Source: Dendrolimus kikuchii
Lineage: Eukaryota > Arthropoda > Insecta > Lepidoptera > Lasiocampidae
Assembly (NCBI GenBank): GCA_019925095.2
Contig: CM034392.1
Coordinates: forward strand, 24,246,387 to 24,310,386
Length of the DNA stretch: 64,000 nucleotides
Reading direction: 5' to 3'
Position numbers and translations under genes: made by a program. Below, piece after piece: positions 11,300 to 22,628 of this stretch. Every line of letters begins with the position of its first letter. The first letter of the stretch is position 1. The notes beneath the pieces are model-generated. The model ran no database searches and was not told where the DNA came from. It was given only the letters and a program-made list of their open reading frames with translations.

Positions 11300-11605
11300 T
11301 TTTTATTGCACTGCATCGCTCTACCTTCAAATTCAAATTCAAAAGTTTTTATTCAAAATAAGTTCCACTGGAGAACACTTTTTGAAGGTCATACATACAT
11401 GTAAATTAAAATTTAATTTTTACTTCCTATTCTATGTACACCGCTTCGCAACGTGTTGATGCTGTAAAGGAGAAGAAGCGGCAAGAAACTCCCCAGCAAC
11501 ACGTCTAGCTAAATATTGTTTTTCTTTATATTTCATATTCAATTTATATCTCAAATTCTTTTTTTTTATAAGTTTTCTACAGAAGTATGTTACAGAACCC
11601 TTTCT
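11300..11605 (-). mobile_element. LINE 3' region (Elt-K), uninterrupted copy
   Basis: Reads ttcaaattcaaattcaaaag at its left (3') end, then ccgcttcgcaacgtgttg, gagaagaagcgg, gaaactccccagcaacacgt and a T-rich stretch ending in gaagtatgttacag. It is the intact counterpart of the split copy near 39.7-41.3 kb. Coding content is too degraded to name the clade. Confidence 0.6.
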
Positions 11606-12065
11606 AGAGAACCCTAAAAATCATATGACATCTAGACAAGACATGAAGCTGATATTTGATTGATTGATTTACTTCAATAAGAACGAACGATGAGGCATTT
11701 TATTACGCAAGTTGTAATTTCCAAGAAATTTTCCGCAGACGTTGTATGTACTGAGAAAAAGCCATTTAATTTAAAAATACTACTCAACGTATACCTAATA
11801 AAGACTTCGGAAACGAGACATCGGAATTGGTCTCGAATTCGAGACACGACGAATAAAAAACATGATCGAATTGCTTTCATTTATCAAGACCACCTTCGGG
11901 AATACAAAAAGGACCTCTCGGGTCAACGGACATTGTACAACTTGGGTACATTGGATCGCTAATGTACGATCCTTTGAGAGATGTTTGACAGTCGTTCTAA
12001 AGAAAAAGAAAAAAATTAGAATCGCTTCACTTTATTGCTTTGTTGCTTTATGATACTGAGTGGTG
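11606..12065. other. No gene recognised
   Basis: Overlapping frames of 60-90 codons on both strands (for example 11690-11962 and 11674-11880); no motif, mutual overlap, so not called. Confidence 0.5.
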
Positions 12066-12157
12066 GCTTTAACTAATGATGTGCCGGATATCCATATCCG
12101 TGTCTGTATCCGCGGATATCAGCGAAAAAGAACGATCCGTAACCGTATCTATATCCG

Positions 12158-12600
12158 AGAGAGAGAGAGAGAGATAACACTTTATTGCACACCAAAATAT
12201 ACAATTACAAAAACAGACTACATATATACACATATACATAACTTCACGCCAGTTCCCATGCGGGGTAGGCACGAACAACAGAGCGCCATTTAGGCTTATT
12301 CTTACACATCTCACTTGCTTCTTTGACATTCATAACTCTTGTCATGCACGCTCGTCTGTTCTTAAGGCTCCTGACATCACCTTCTGCTAGTACACGATCA
12401 ATTTGATCATGGAAGGTGTGTCGTGGCCTTCCACGACTTCTGCATCCATCCACTTTTGCATTGTATATCTGTTTAGTCATTCTTTCATCATGCATTCTAC
12501 TATATTTACAAATATATGTATACAATAATACAATTCAAAATACATAAGTTATTATAATAAATGTATTAGCATGATTATATTGTGTTAATCAGACATATGT
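12158..12600 (-). mobile_element. LINE-T-like 3' end with (GA)n tail, split by RTE-T
   Basis: The minus strand reads ...gtgtgcaataaagtgttatc followed by (TC)n, the same 3' tail pattern as 38.5 kb. The RTE-T fragment 12232-12498 interrupts it. The right limit is uncertain. Confidence 0.45.
12232..12498 (-). mobile_element. RTE-T LINE 3' fragment
   Basis: Last ~80 codons (MHDERMTKQIYNAKVDGCRS to the stop) with a tacataca tail, inserted in the 3' end of another LINE that itself lies inside a hAT element. A clear duplication was not found. Confidence 0.7.
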
Positions 12601-12975
12601 AGCTATTTGTGGACAAATAGTGTTTTATGAGCAAATTTCTAAATATTGCTAAGGATTTGGCCTCTCTGACAGTAAGAGTATCCGTTACTTTTTGGTGGAT
12701 CTTCTACGGATCTTTTACGTTATTAAATTCCAATAGATACATAAAATTCAATATATAAGTGTAAGGTAGCAATTAAAATCAAATATTTGGCACCTTTATA
12801 TTACAAACATTTATTCTAGTGAGTTACCAATAGCACGTGTCTACCTCCAAGAGCTAAATCTTTCTATTGAGATAAATCACAAATCTTTGTGATAACCTTA
12901 TTAAAATAATTATTAAATGTAAATTAAATATTATAGAAAGTTATAAGATAAGTATTAATTAAATCAATTTTATAA

Positions 12976-13195
12976 TGATGCAGAAGTCGTGGAAGGCCAC
13001 GACACACCTTCCATGATCAAATTGATCGTGTACTAGCAGAAGGTGATGTCAGGCGCCTTAAGAACAGACGAGCGTGCATGACAAGAGTTATGAATGTCAA
13101 AGAAGCAAGTGAGGTGTGTAAGAATAAGCCTAAATGGCGCTCTGTTGTTCGTGCCTACCCCGCAAGGGAACTGGCGTGAAGTTATGTATGTATGT
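12976..13195 (+). mobile_element. RTE-T LINE 3' fragment
   Basis: Starts at codons CRSRGRPRH and ends at the (TATG)n tail. A possible 7-bp duplication aatttta lies on both sides. Inside the hAT element 12074-13327. Confidence 0.7.
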
Positions 13196-13465
13196 AATTT
13201 TACAATCAGAAAAATAATTTAAAAAACAGTGACGGTTACAGGAACTTCTTACTAAGAATTAGTAAGAAAGTTGAGATGCGTATCCGTGTCCGCGGATATA
13301 CTTTTTTAACGATTCGCCACATCCCTAGTTTTAACGGCTTCTTTACTCTTAATCGTAAAATTAAATTGGTTAAATCCCAATTTAATATATTTATCCTGAT
13401 ATATGCAGAGACTATCAATTGTTTATTTATTGTTACTTAATAATTAGTCAAACTAATTTATTTGT

Positions 13466-13536
13466 ATATGGCGCTCTGTTGTTCGTGCCTACCCCGCAAG
13501 GGAACTGGCGTGAAGTTATGTATGTATGTATGTATG
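13466..13536 (+). mobile_element. Very short RTE-T 3' end (71 bp)
   Basis: Only the last ~15 codons (ALCCSCLPRK in one frame; VVRAYPARELA in the native frame) and four TATG repeats remain. A perfect 12-bp duplication, taatttatttgt, flanks it (13454-13465 and 13537-13548), so it is a genuine extremely truncated insertion. Confidence 0.75.
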
Positions 13537-13741
13537 TAATTTATTTGTTTGAAACATGGTTATTTTTTTGTAGTTTTGGTTACAAACCATTTGTAAGTAC
13601 ATATGATTACATATTAGGATTAAAATAAGTACTTATTAATCAATTTATTATATGTTTATTAATTATATTTTATGTACAAAATAATGAATTTAACACATTG
13701 TCTAAAAACCATTAATAATAAATTATTTGGAATTTAGTCAA

Positions 13742-14016
13742 TTTTTTTTTTTTTTTTTTTATTGCAGGAGTTCAGCAGACAGGCAGACGGCCCACTTGAT
13801 TGAAAGCGGTTACCATCGCCTATGGACATTTGCAACACCGAAGGTGCTACAAATGCGCTGCTGCTCTCTTAAAGGGGAATGGAACCTGGTCACTAATGCC
13901 GGAACACAACTCAAGGTTGTCATGGCGACATACTTTAGACGAGGGGTGGTAGCCATACAGTCGGGCATGTGCCCTACCACCTGGCTGTGGGTTGTTTTCT
14001 CCGTTCCTGCACGGAT
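13742..14016 (-). mobile_element. Elt-A with internal deletion
   Basis: Poly(T) at the left, then attgcaggagttcagcagac; ends ccgttcctgcacggat. About 45 bp around the gtcgcctcttacgac stem-loop are missing. Confidence 0.7.
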
Positions 14017-14061
14017 CACAGTCAATTTTATTATATGTATTAAGTTTTTTTATATATATAT

Positions 14062-14270
14062 CGCTGGAGTACAGCAGACAGGCAAACGACCCACCTGGTG
14101 GAAAGCGGTTACCGTCACCTATGGACGTTTGCAACACCAGAGATGTCACCAACGCGCTGCCAGCCTCGAAGAAATTTTATGACACCCTTTTTAAAAAACC
14201 ACATATTGTAGCGCTGCGGGAAAACCACGTCTGGGAACTCATTCCAAATCCCCACTGGATTTAATACCGG
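14062..14270 (-). mobile_element. Elt-A' (related family)
   Basis: Shares gcagacaggcaaacgaccca and ggttaccgtcacctatggac with Elt-A, but the other half differs (cgctgcgggaaaaccacgtc). The plus-strand copy at 45.2 kb belongs to the same sub-family. Confidence 0.5.
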
Positions 14271-14459
14271 TCCGTACACGTATACCCTAATCGTATAAAA
14301 TTTCATGCATATCAGCCACTCTAGTACTTTTATTTTATATTGAATTTTATCTATTTAAAATAAATATAATCGCTCCCTTGGTGAATGGAAATTATCTGGC
14401 AAGTAGTTAGAACTATTGATGCACATAGAATAAGATCTTCTTGGACAAATTACAATTAG

Positions 14460-14882
14460 AATATAATAGAATAATTTATTGAAAAAAAAAAATCATATAC
14501 AATAAGCTTCCGAAATCTCTTAGAGAACTGCCATGTTACACTATTTAAGAAAAAATTAAATTCGCTATTGACCACTAAATGCTATTATAATATAAACATG
14601 TTTATGGACGATGGAACACTATGAACTGACATAAATATATTTGACATGCTTTAATAGTAGACATTTTATAATTTATAGATTATTATTATATTGTATGCCT
14701 TTGATTATTATTATTAATTTTTAATTTTAATTGTATTGATACATTGTTTGTAAAAATAAGTTTACAAATCAATATTGTAATTTTAATTTTGCACGCCCAA
14801 TTATGGGCCGAATGCATTGATACTGTAAAAACCGTAACATCTTTGTACATGCAATACGCAATAAATATATTCTATTCTATTC
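14460..14882 (+). pseudogene. Jockey-type LINE C-terminus and 3' UTR
   Basis: Codons NKLPKSLRELPCYTI, then a shifted KKKLNSLLTTKCYY, then a 3' UTR with cacgcccaattatgggccga and caataaatatattctattct. Decayed by stops. Confidence 0.5.
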
Positions 14883-14966
14883 TAAAAAATGTATGTACAG
14901 TATTTAATGTCTTAGGTTGTTGTAGTATCAATACGATTTGTCTCATTACACGTATAACTACTGGTG

Positions 14967-15551
14967 CAGTGATCGGCAAAGTGCGGCTCCAGAGCCGCAT
15001 GTGGCTCTCTGGCTCCTTAAGTGCGGCTCTGGCACAAATAGCCACGGAAGGCGCAATAATAAATCTTATTGATGAGAACTTGGAATCATGCCTTTTGACG
15101 GCCCCTGTGGTTGAGCGGGCTAAGCCTTTGCCGGTTTACCTCACTGCAACGCAGAGGCTCCGGGTTCGATTCCTGGCATGGTAAATTTCGGAAACGAATT
15201 TTCTCCGTTATTTACTATGGTCTGGGTGTCTGGGATCGGCCCCAGAGTGGTCCGTTGTATATTACCCATAACACAAGCGTAACTTGCTTAATTTGGGAAT
15301 ATATAGGAGTGTTTGTCTGCCGATAAAAAAAAATGCCTAAAATTAAAAACAACAACATGCAAACCTGACTTACTCAAACTTTCCATTAGAAGCATTAATA
15401 AACATTTATTAAGTATGAAATTTAGATTTATTTAGTGTACTACTTATTTAGTGTATTAAAAGTTTACTAAACAAGCAGATTTGGCTCCCAATTTTTTTTT
15501 AAATTGTTGTAATGTTCATATTTGGCTCTTTGGCTAATAAGTTTGCTACTG
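14967..15551. mobile_element. Non-autonomous hAT element with nested SINE-1
   Basis: Ends CAGTGATCGGCAAAGTGCGG and, reversed, CAGTAGCAAACTTATTAGCC; 'tgcggctc...gtggctct' repeats are typical of some hAT families. Flanks tactggtg / tacttatg (6 of 8). Confidence 0.6.
15098..15333 (+). mobile_element. SINE-1, tRNA-derived, full length
   Basis: A-box-like tggttgagcggg at 15108 and a perfect B box ggttcgattcc at 15163-15173 mark a tRNA-derived head. The body has atggtaaatttcggaaacga, and it ends ctgccgataaaaaaaa. Inserted inside a hAT element. Confidence 0.82.
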
Positions 15552-15826
15552 TACTTATGTAACGTGCTATCTATTAATAACGCACACAAGAACAAAGCGT
15601 CTTCGCCTTAATAGAGACGATAAGAAAAGTGTTAATGGACACTTTCTTAGCTTGAATAATTTTAGTTAATTTAGATTATATTTAAATTACTTATTACCCT
15701 CTTTAGATTAGGTAGTAATATTAATGACGTATTTCTTCTTAAATACTTCAATTATAAAAAATTAAATAAAAAAATTTTACAATGTCAATTAATGACAAAA
15801 CGCCAACAAATAATAAAAATTAAATT

Positions 15827-16140
15827 TTATCCGTGCAGGAATGGAGAAAGAATACAACTTCCTGCGGCTGGGCGGCCTGTCGTAAGAGGCGACGAAACAA
15901 CCCACAGCCAGGTGGTAGGGCATTTGCCCGACTGGATGGCTACTACCCCTGGTCTAAAGTATGTCGCCATAACAACCTTGAGTTTTGTTCCGGCATTAGC
16001 GACCAGGTTCCAGTCCCTAAAGAGAGCAGCAGCGCCTTTATAGCACCTTTGGTGTTGCAAATGTCCATAGGCGATGGTAACCGCTTTCCATTAAGTGGAC
16101 CGTCTGCCTGTCTGCTGAACTCCTGCAATAAGCAAAAAAA
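15827..16140 (+). mobile_element. Elt-A poly(A) retroposon, full length (~310 bp)
   Basis: Reference copy for the most frequent short family here. 5' end tatccgtgcaggaa(c/t)gga; internal gtcgtaagaggcgac (small stem-loop); 3' end gaactcctgcaataagcaaa followed by A-rich sequence. Several copies share the same 5' start, as expected for a SINE-like unit and unlike random LINE truncation. ggttccagtc resembles a pol III B box, but it lies ~190 bp from the 5' end. No protein is encoded; the many short frames on both strands are by-products. Confidence 0.75.
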
Positions 16141-16245
16141 TAAAATAACATATTGAATAAATTATGAATAAAATAATAATTACAATCATATTCTATGTCG
16201 TGTTTATTTTTACAATATAAGATTTTACTTTTCATTTATATATAT

Positions 16246-16723
16246 TGTTACGACCTAGACGCCGACAAAAACAAATTCACACCTGCATACCCGTAGAAAC
16301 ACATTTTATTACCTTTTGGCATTTGAACTAATAACATTTAGACTCTTGTATTGTCGTCTTCTTTTGCTTACTTTGTGTTTAAAAATTATGATTAGAAAAC
16401 AGCCCATTGTTGTATTGTAATCTTTTGTGGCAATAATTAGCCAGGTGTGTCGGATTAAGTTACGGGGACATTGCAGTTGCGCAGTATAAAACGATGACTA
16501 GTATGATGATGGAGGGGGCAGTCAGTCGAGCGATAACCACGAGCGAAGCAAGACATGTGTACTGCAATCGGGAATCTTTTAGTGAATTACGACTTTCTGC
16601 ATTACGTTTGGACTTGTTATGTTAGGTTATATTTGTACCTGTGTTATATGTGTTTGTATAGTTCCAATAAACTCTATAGCAATTCTAACGGCATTTTTAA
16701 TTCGAGTCTTGCGACTGGTAACA
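16246..16723 (+). mobile_element. Solo LTR, 478 bp
   Basis: TGTTACGACCTAG ... GGTAACA with atat on both sides (16242-16245, 16724-16727). TATA-like cagtataaaacg at ~16480 and aataaa at 16666 fit U3/R. No internal retrotransposon sequence adjoins. A gypsy-type LTR retrotransposon is likely from the 4-bp ATAT target. Confidence 0.72.
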
Positions 16724-16770
16724 ATATTGTCTTACTGTCTAGTAACTTTTATTAGTCAGAATTGTCTTAA

Positions 16771-16978
16771 CCCTTTAGCTCACTATTAGCACATATGTGT
16801 CCGCGATGAGAGTGCAGATCGCGTTTGTGCACGTGATCGTTAATTGTGTTGTGGTCTCACTCTTTTTATGTAGGAGTTGAATGATTTATATGAAATGGGT
16901 ATATTTTCTTCGTATATTACGAGATAGTGATAGTGTTAATCTTGCGGCTTTTTGGTATATCGATAATTGTCTTAAGGG
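16771..16978. mobile_element. piggyBac-type MITE, 208 bp
   Basis: TTAA on both sides (16767-16770, 16979-16982), ends CCCTTTAGCTC and, reversed, CCCTTAAGACA. TTAA targets with CCCTT termini are typical of piggyBac relatives. Confidence 0.55.
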
Positions 16979-16982
16979 TTAA

Positions 16983-17417
16983 AGAACTTTTTAAATGGTA
17001 ATAGGGACTGTGCTTCTAGCATTTGACACTTCAAAGGAAGTTTGTTGAAAATTCATCATTCTAGCCTCTCTAGCAGAACTCCACTTTCCTCGCTTATCGT
17101 CTGCTTCAGTGTGGTATGCGCTTTAAACCGATAAATAGTCTTAAAAAAACACAAATAAACCCTACGAACGCAGTTGAATTCCAAACTTTTTTTCTGTGTG
17201 CTCTCATATCTTGGTGATTGATGGGCCCTTTTTTGTGGAGGGCGGCCTTTAATGGAGTTCTGACGTTGATTTAATAAAAACCCTTCATTACACCGTATTC
17301 AGGGGTCATCATAATACTAACAATTATTCGATTTTACCGCCAACAGTTAATATCTATTTCGGACTCTATGGCTAACTGGTGTAAGCAAGCGTTTATCTGT
17401 ATTCAAAATTAGCAAGT
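16983..17417. other. No gene recognised
   Basis: Unique-looking sequence between the piggyBac MITE and LINE-R. Confidence 0.5.
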
Positions 17418-17813
17418 TGAAGTGCCAGTAGGTCGGTCACATTTGTCGCAGGACCGATGGCCTATGGAGCAGACGAGTCCTGGAGTGGAGACCGCGTCTC
17501 GGTAAACGTAGCGTCGGACGCCCTCCAGTCCGATGGACTGACGACCTGAGAAAGGTCGCCAATAGGTGCTAGATGGGGAAAGCAAAGGACCATGATGAGT
17601 GGCACGGACTTGGGGACGTCCAGCATACATACATACATAACTTCACGCCAGTTCCCTTGCGGGGTAGGCACGAACAACAGAGCGCCATTCAGGCTTATTC
17701 TTACACACCTCACTTGCTTCTTTGACATTCATAGCTCTTGTCATGCAAGCTCGTCTGTTCTTAATGCTCCTGACAGCAGTCCACGTCCAGCAGTGGATGG
17801 TTATTGGCTGACG
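17418..17813 (+). pseudogene. LINE-R RT C-terminus (decayed)
   Basis: The reading frame SVGRPPVRWTDDLRKVANRC, then a stop, then WHGLGDVQQWMVIG-stop matches the C-terminus common to many insect endonuclease-reverse transcriptases (RWTDD...QQW). It contains stops and a shift, and is interrupted by the RTE-T piece 17626-17782. Confidence 0.6.
17626..17782 (-). mobile_element. RTE-T LINE 3' fragment inside LINE-R
   Basis: Tail tacatacatacata, then the C-terminus up to the RSLKNR region. Flanked by acgtccagca (17616-17625 and 17783-17792). The host sequence is the end of another LINE (QQWMVIG-stop). Confidence 0.72.
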
Positions 17814-18007
17814 ACGAAAAAATGCTTTATATAGAGGAAATTTCCATTTTTTTACATACTTCAAAAAAAGACCACTTCGGAGACCTCTGGTCTAAACTGC
17901 TTGAGACCGACCCTAGACGTGTTCGTTGTGTTTTACTCATAATATTAATGCAACTTTTGCTTAGCTTGATATATAATTTACAACGCGTGTGTTTATCTAC
18001 CAATTAT

Positions 18008-18578
18008 CCCTCTGAAGGCCACGGGCTATAAAAATGGCTCGGACTTTTTGGCCAACACGTAGAGGCCCCTTGACAAGTTTAATGTAAATGTGGCGTGACA
18101 CTGACCGGCGATTATCCCTGTCTACGTCATATAAAAATGCACCCAAGGACAAGCCCTGGCCAGTGTAGGACTATTGTGGGAGATAAGAACAAAAAGTACC
18201 GGGCTATTGGGGTGATCAGCTAGTGGTACTAGAGGTCTGGGAATATGGGGACTATGGCGTCTGCCCGTCGCAATGTTCTGGGAACATGGAAAATGGGCAG
18301 ACGGTGACTCGCCAGAACAGGGGCAACATGGGTGTGAGTGATTAAGGGGTGTAGAGTGGTGGATTGCAGGTTCACCGAAGCTACTTCCGACGTTATGCCA
18401 TTTATTACTTCCACCCCTGGAGCTTGAGTCTTAGCTCTAGCGATCTCCACTCCGTGCCGGCTGGTGAAGGCAAGCACGGAGGCGGGGGCCTTGCTTTGGC
18501 CTCCGGAGTCAGGTCCGAGGTATCGCTACTCACCTAAGGCTTCGCCGCAAAGCCCCCTTGCGGGTAAAAATAATTCTT
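18008..18578 (-). repeat. Elt-E, unclassified ~600-bp repeat
   Basis: Contains an open frame (18477-18229) with SRHGVEIARAKTQAPGVEVI and THTHVAP. GC-richer than its surroundings. Ends with cttcgccgcaaagccccctt. Matches Elt-E at 51.9 kb over its length. Confidence 0.55.
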
Positions 18579-18597
18579 ATTATTATCGACTATTCTA

Positions 18598-18672
18598 AAG
18601 TGAAAAGCAGTTCCTGTCAGTAAACGTAATGTCGGACGCCCGCTGGACTAACCATCTGCGTAACGTCCCCAG
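18598..18672 (+). pseudogene. LINE-R relic
   Basis: SKRNVGRP and then RWTN-HLRNV in a shifted frame; the same family as 17418-17813. Only ~75 bp. Confidence 0.35.
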
Positions 18673-19204
18673 GGTATTATATCGATTATCAATATTCACT
18701 ACCCTTCGACATAAATATCGATAATGTTATCGACTTTTTGTGTTACATCCCTACCTGGTCTCGCATTAAAAAAGCAGCCGTGACATGTCAACAAACGCCC
18801 TGACATTGTCCGTTTTTTTCCCTACCATTGTCTAAACGCACCGACGATCGTCGGGTACTGCCCTCTGCGGTTGGCTAATTGCGAACATAATGGCCAATGT
18901 TACAATACTAATGTCTCGCGCAAAAAATGTATCCAAAAAAAGAGTTAATTGTTAAAGTGTTTTCAAATTGTTTTTGTTGAGGCTTCGATAATGTTTTGAA
19001 AACAATGTCCTGACTCATCAACAGGTCCAAATGAGATTCAATGGTGTTTTTAAGGCCGTGGATACGATGGTAACACGACAGTGTAGCCACAACATTTGTC
19101 TTCAGAATTATTATAATATTATGAGCATTTGTTCGTTCTTCCGCAACGCTTTCCCTTTGAGAATCTCTATCACAGTCTTTACACATATTTACAATAAATA
19201 AAAT
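18673..19204. other. No gene recognised
   Basis: The text tcgataatgttatcg...gtgttacatcccta near 18720-18752 may be one end of a hAT-like element; the other end was not found. A 92-codon minus frame (18908-19186) has no known motif. Confidence 0.4.
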
Positions 19205-19574
19205 TTAATAAAACTACGTTTTAACGGTTTTAAGCGCGGTAATTTATTTGATTTTTGGTTATTCTGACGGTTCGGCCACTTTTCAGTGGCCGTGATCATT
19301 GAAGACAAAGATGTCAAGTGTCAACGAGTATTGTTAAAGTTTTATTTAGGCTACCGCCAACTTGTTTATTTTAATTACTTTGTTTATGGTTATTATTTCC
19401 TCTATGGGAGCCTAATCTAATTTACCACCGCTTCGCAACATGTTATGGCTTGAAGAGAAGAAGCGGCGCAAGAAACTCTTCAGCAAACATGCCTAGTCTA
19501 ATAATTTTATATAATATTAAAATTGATGGAAGGTAAATAAAAGAAATTATCAGTCAAGTTGGTTTGTATTCCGG
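19205..19574 (-). mobile_element. Elt-C LINE-like 3' region
   Basis: Read on the minus strand it has cgcttcttctcttcaagcc and caacatgttgcgaagcgg (LINE-like coding remnant), then gatcacggccactgaaaagtggcc and an A-rich end aaaacgtagttttatt. The stem ggccact-ttc-agtggcc is perfect here. Joined directly to an Elt-A fragment on its right. Confidence 0.55.
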
Positions 19575-19833
19575 AATGGCTCTATGGTCTATGAACATTC
19601 GCAACACCAAAGGTGTTACAAATGCTCTGCTACTCTCTAAAGGGAGACTGGAACCTGACCACTAAAGCCGGAACACAACTCAAGGTTGTTATGGCGGCAT
19701 ACTCTAGACCAGGAGTGGTAGCCATCCAGACGGGCAAATGCCCTACCATCTGGCTGTGGGTAGTTTTGTCGCCTCTTACAACAGGTCGCCCGGCCATAGG
19801 AAATTGTATTCTTACTCCGTTCCTGCATGGATA
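19575..19833 (-). mobile_element. Elt-A, 3'-truncated
   Basis: Runs from ctatggtctatgaacattcg to ccgttcctgcatggat. The terminal poly(A) side is replaced by Elt-C. Confidence 0.65.
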
Positions 19834-20279
19834 AAATTACAATAAAAAAATTAGTGAATATCTTAGTATGTATAAATAGCTCTAAAACCTGAGGGGAGTG
19901 TCTTCTGTAACTAAAATATTGCAGACACTTATTTTTATTAATCAGTCGTTTTGAATATTGAAACCAGTTAGACTGTTTCCTATAAGGGCCGATACAATGT
20001 TGCGGTTTGTTGTCATCCGTGTACGACACGGTGCAAGGACACGCGACGCGACAGCGTTTGTCGCGCGTCAAAACGATGAATGTGTTCCTTTGCGCTTGGA
20101 CATGCGGAAAATGTGTATCATGCGCATAGACAAAGGACTATCGAGTTCCAAGGATGATTTAATCATAGACAAGATCATCATCCTGCGATTATTCCTGTCG
20201 TCGTTGTAAGAATATTTTCTCTCCTACTCTAATTTAATGTTAAAGTATTAAGTATGCAAATATGTACCCCTTAATAACA
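19834..20279. other. No gene recognised
   Basis: Holds an 83-codon frame (19958-20209) with a GC-rich start (gacgcgacagcgtttgtcgc). No homology seen. Confidence 0.45.
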
Positions 20280-20569
20280 TCCCTATTAATATTATTATAT
20301 AAATGCGTAAGTAACTCTGTCTGTCTGTTCCGTTTTCACGGAAAAACTACGAGACCGATTAGGCTGAAACTCAATATATATATATTCGATGCCAAAGTTG
20401 AACATAGGATACTTTTTATCCCGAAAAATGGGATAGTTTCCGGGATAAAAATATATTTCTCTCTCTGTTTGTTATGCTTTTGCAGAAAAACTATTGGACC
20501 AATTTGGCTGAATTCGGTATACATGTAACTAGAGTTTACCCCGCCACTGCCGCGCGGGTCAAACTCTAG
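20280..20569 (+). mobile_element. Helitron-like element (Hel-3)
   Basis: Starts TCCCTATTAATATTATTATA; ends gccgcgcgggtcaaactCTAG, preceded by a GC-rich inverted stem (cccgcc...gcgcggg). It contains two related blocks with 'ttttcacggaaaaactacga' and 'ttgcagaaaaactattggac'. Confidence 0.6.
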
Positions 20570-20797
20570 TATTTTTATAAAGTAATTAGTCTAACATATG
20601 TGTTTGTACTGTCTTCCCTCAGATTTTTGGAAGAAGATTACTAACCATCAAAATTTCTTAAATATAATACTAGTTACAATAGCATACGTAATATTTACAC
20701 CTGTCTCTTTTTCTTGACATTGGCAAAATCCATGCCAAAGGCGATGGAGTCAACACCAGCAAGAATAGAATAGATTATTTTATGGACATAATAGGTT

Positions 20798-21110
20798 TTA
20801 TCCGTGCAGGAACGGAGAAAGAATACAATTTCCTGCGGCCGGACGGCCTGTCGTAATAGGCGACAAAACAACCCACATTCAGGTGGTAGGGCATTTGTCC
20901 GACTGGATGGCTACCACCCCTGGTCTAGAGTAAGCCGCCATAACAACCTTGAGTTGTGTCCCGGCATTAGTGACCAGGTTCCAGTGACCCTTAAGAGAAC
21001 AGCAGCGCATTTGTAGCACCTTTAGTGTTGCAAATGTCCATAGGCGATGGTAACCGCTTTCCATCTAGTGGGCCGTCTGTCTGTCTGCTGAACTCCTGCA
21101 ATAAAAAAAA
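20798..21110 (+). mobile_element. Elt-A, full length
   Basis: tatccgtgcaggaacggaga to aactcctgcaataaaaaaaa; both family ends are present. Confidence 0.75.
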
Positions 21111-22162
21111 GGTGATACATTGGCAGTGACAGAGCAGTCGATATATTCATTACGGAGGTCAAGACTCATTTTGGGTCGATGAGCCACGGTTGTCATTTAC
21201 TTTAGTAGTATAGATCTCTAGTTTGATGGTACGTCTACAACCTAGGCACCTTATAGTCGCTAAATAATCATTGATTCTACATAAATATAGTCTATTCATG
21301 ACTCATTGGGAAACCCATAATATTTGCCCGTACAATTTTCACAACCACAACTGACATATCACATTAGACTGTAATCATTCATATTAATTCGTATAATTAC
21401 ACGTGGCCTTTGTGCCTATAGACAATAGGAGTAAACTTTTTAATCAATCACGTGACGCAAGTTCATGTCTGTTGGTTTTGGCTTTTGTGTTGCGCAGGCG
21501 CACGATATTGTGTACTCGAGCGCCTCATACGTATTACCATTGGGGTGAGTATTATTTTGTAAATTCTCAGACATTTCTTCCTATTTTTATATACCAAAGT
21601 CAGATCTATTCACATAGAGAAAATAATTAGATTTAAATCTATAAAATAGGACAACAAATAAATCAATATCAATCAAGAGAATCTTTTTGCTTATTACAAT
21701 TTATTATGAAAACCAAAAAATAATAAACAAAAAAAAAATATAAATGATTTAGAGAAAACTTGTGGAGACTTAAAAACTATGAAATTATATAGGTATAGTT
21801 TCAGGTAATGATTTTCTGGTTTTTGTTTATTTTCTTAACCGCTTCAAATAAAAGTGTAATCAATACAATAATTTAGTCACAAATCGCACAACGCGTTGTT
21901 ACGCGGGCAAGCAACAGACCTAATTACATACCCGATGAATCGAAGCCGAACTTAAAGTATAAACTGCAAAACTTAATCTTATTTGTTCTATATTTAATAG
22001 TTCCTTAAATTGCAACTAGACAACAGCGCCTAGACTACCTCCGTCTTCTATGGGTAAGCGGCCTAAAAAGCTGGCTACATTACCTCGTTAATACGCCATA
22101 CTCATCTATAGCCCGAGGTAGGCAGGCACCGACTTCCTGACCTGACCCTGCAGAGAAGTGGC
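21111..22162. other. No gene recognised
   Basis: No repeat family of this window and no coding motif found over ~1 kb. The 75-codon frame 21403-21630 is unsupported. Confidence 0.5.
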
Positions 22163-22267
22163 ATTAGCGCTAAACGAATATAATAGAAAATGTATTAGAA
22201 TGACATAACACTTAGCCTAAAGCTATGTCATGCCCATATATTTTCTATTATATTCCATTAGCGCTAG
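22163..22267. mobile_element. Foldback element, ~105 bp
   Basis: Arms of ~46 bp share gaatataatagaaaat and gacata; both outer ends are attagcgcta. Loop ~12 bp. Confidence 0.55.
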
Positions 22268-22628
22268 TCCTACTTATCTACATGAGGATTGATGACCTGA
22301 TTATTATAATATTACTTAACAAGGTATAATTTCATATACAAATTAAATGAAATGAAAATTATACATCTCTTTAATTATGTATAAGTCCACATGCCATTAC
22401 CCACACGTCGTACAAACATTACATTGCCTAATACAAGTTACATGATTCTGAAGAGAAATCTTAAATAGAGTCTTATGAAAGTATTATTGACGCGACCACA
22501 GAATAGTACATTATGGTACTAGTGTGTAACATTGGTGATTACCGCCGAGGCGACTCGAGCCGTAGGCGAGGGTCTTAAGAGAGCCGAGGACGGTAATCAT
22601 CAATACACACGTGTATCATACGACGTTT

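Larger units (their letters stand above)
12074..13327. mobile_element. Non-autonomous hAT element with nested LINE pieces
   Basis: Flanks gctttaac (12066-12073) and gttttaac (13328-13335). Ends TAATGATGTGCCGGATATCC and, reversed, TAGGGATGTGGCGAATCG. It carries a LINE-T-like 3' end and two RTE-T fragments. Confidence 0.65.

Noticed and set aside
15098..15180. tRNA gene (A and B boxes present)
   Set aside because: No clover-leaf with an acceptor stem; the body and tail continue as a SINE present in several copies.
19958..20209. 83-codon frame with GC-rich start
   Set aside because: No motif, no splice or translation context, ends in AT-rich low-complexity codons.
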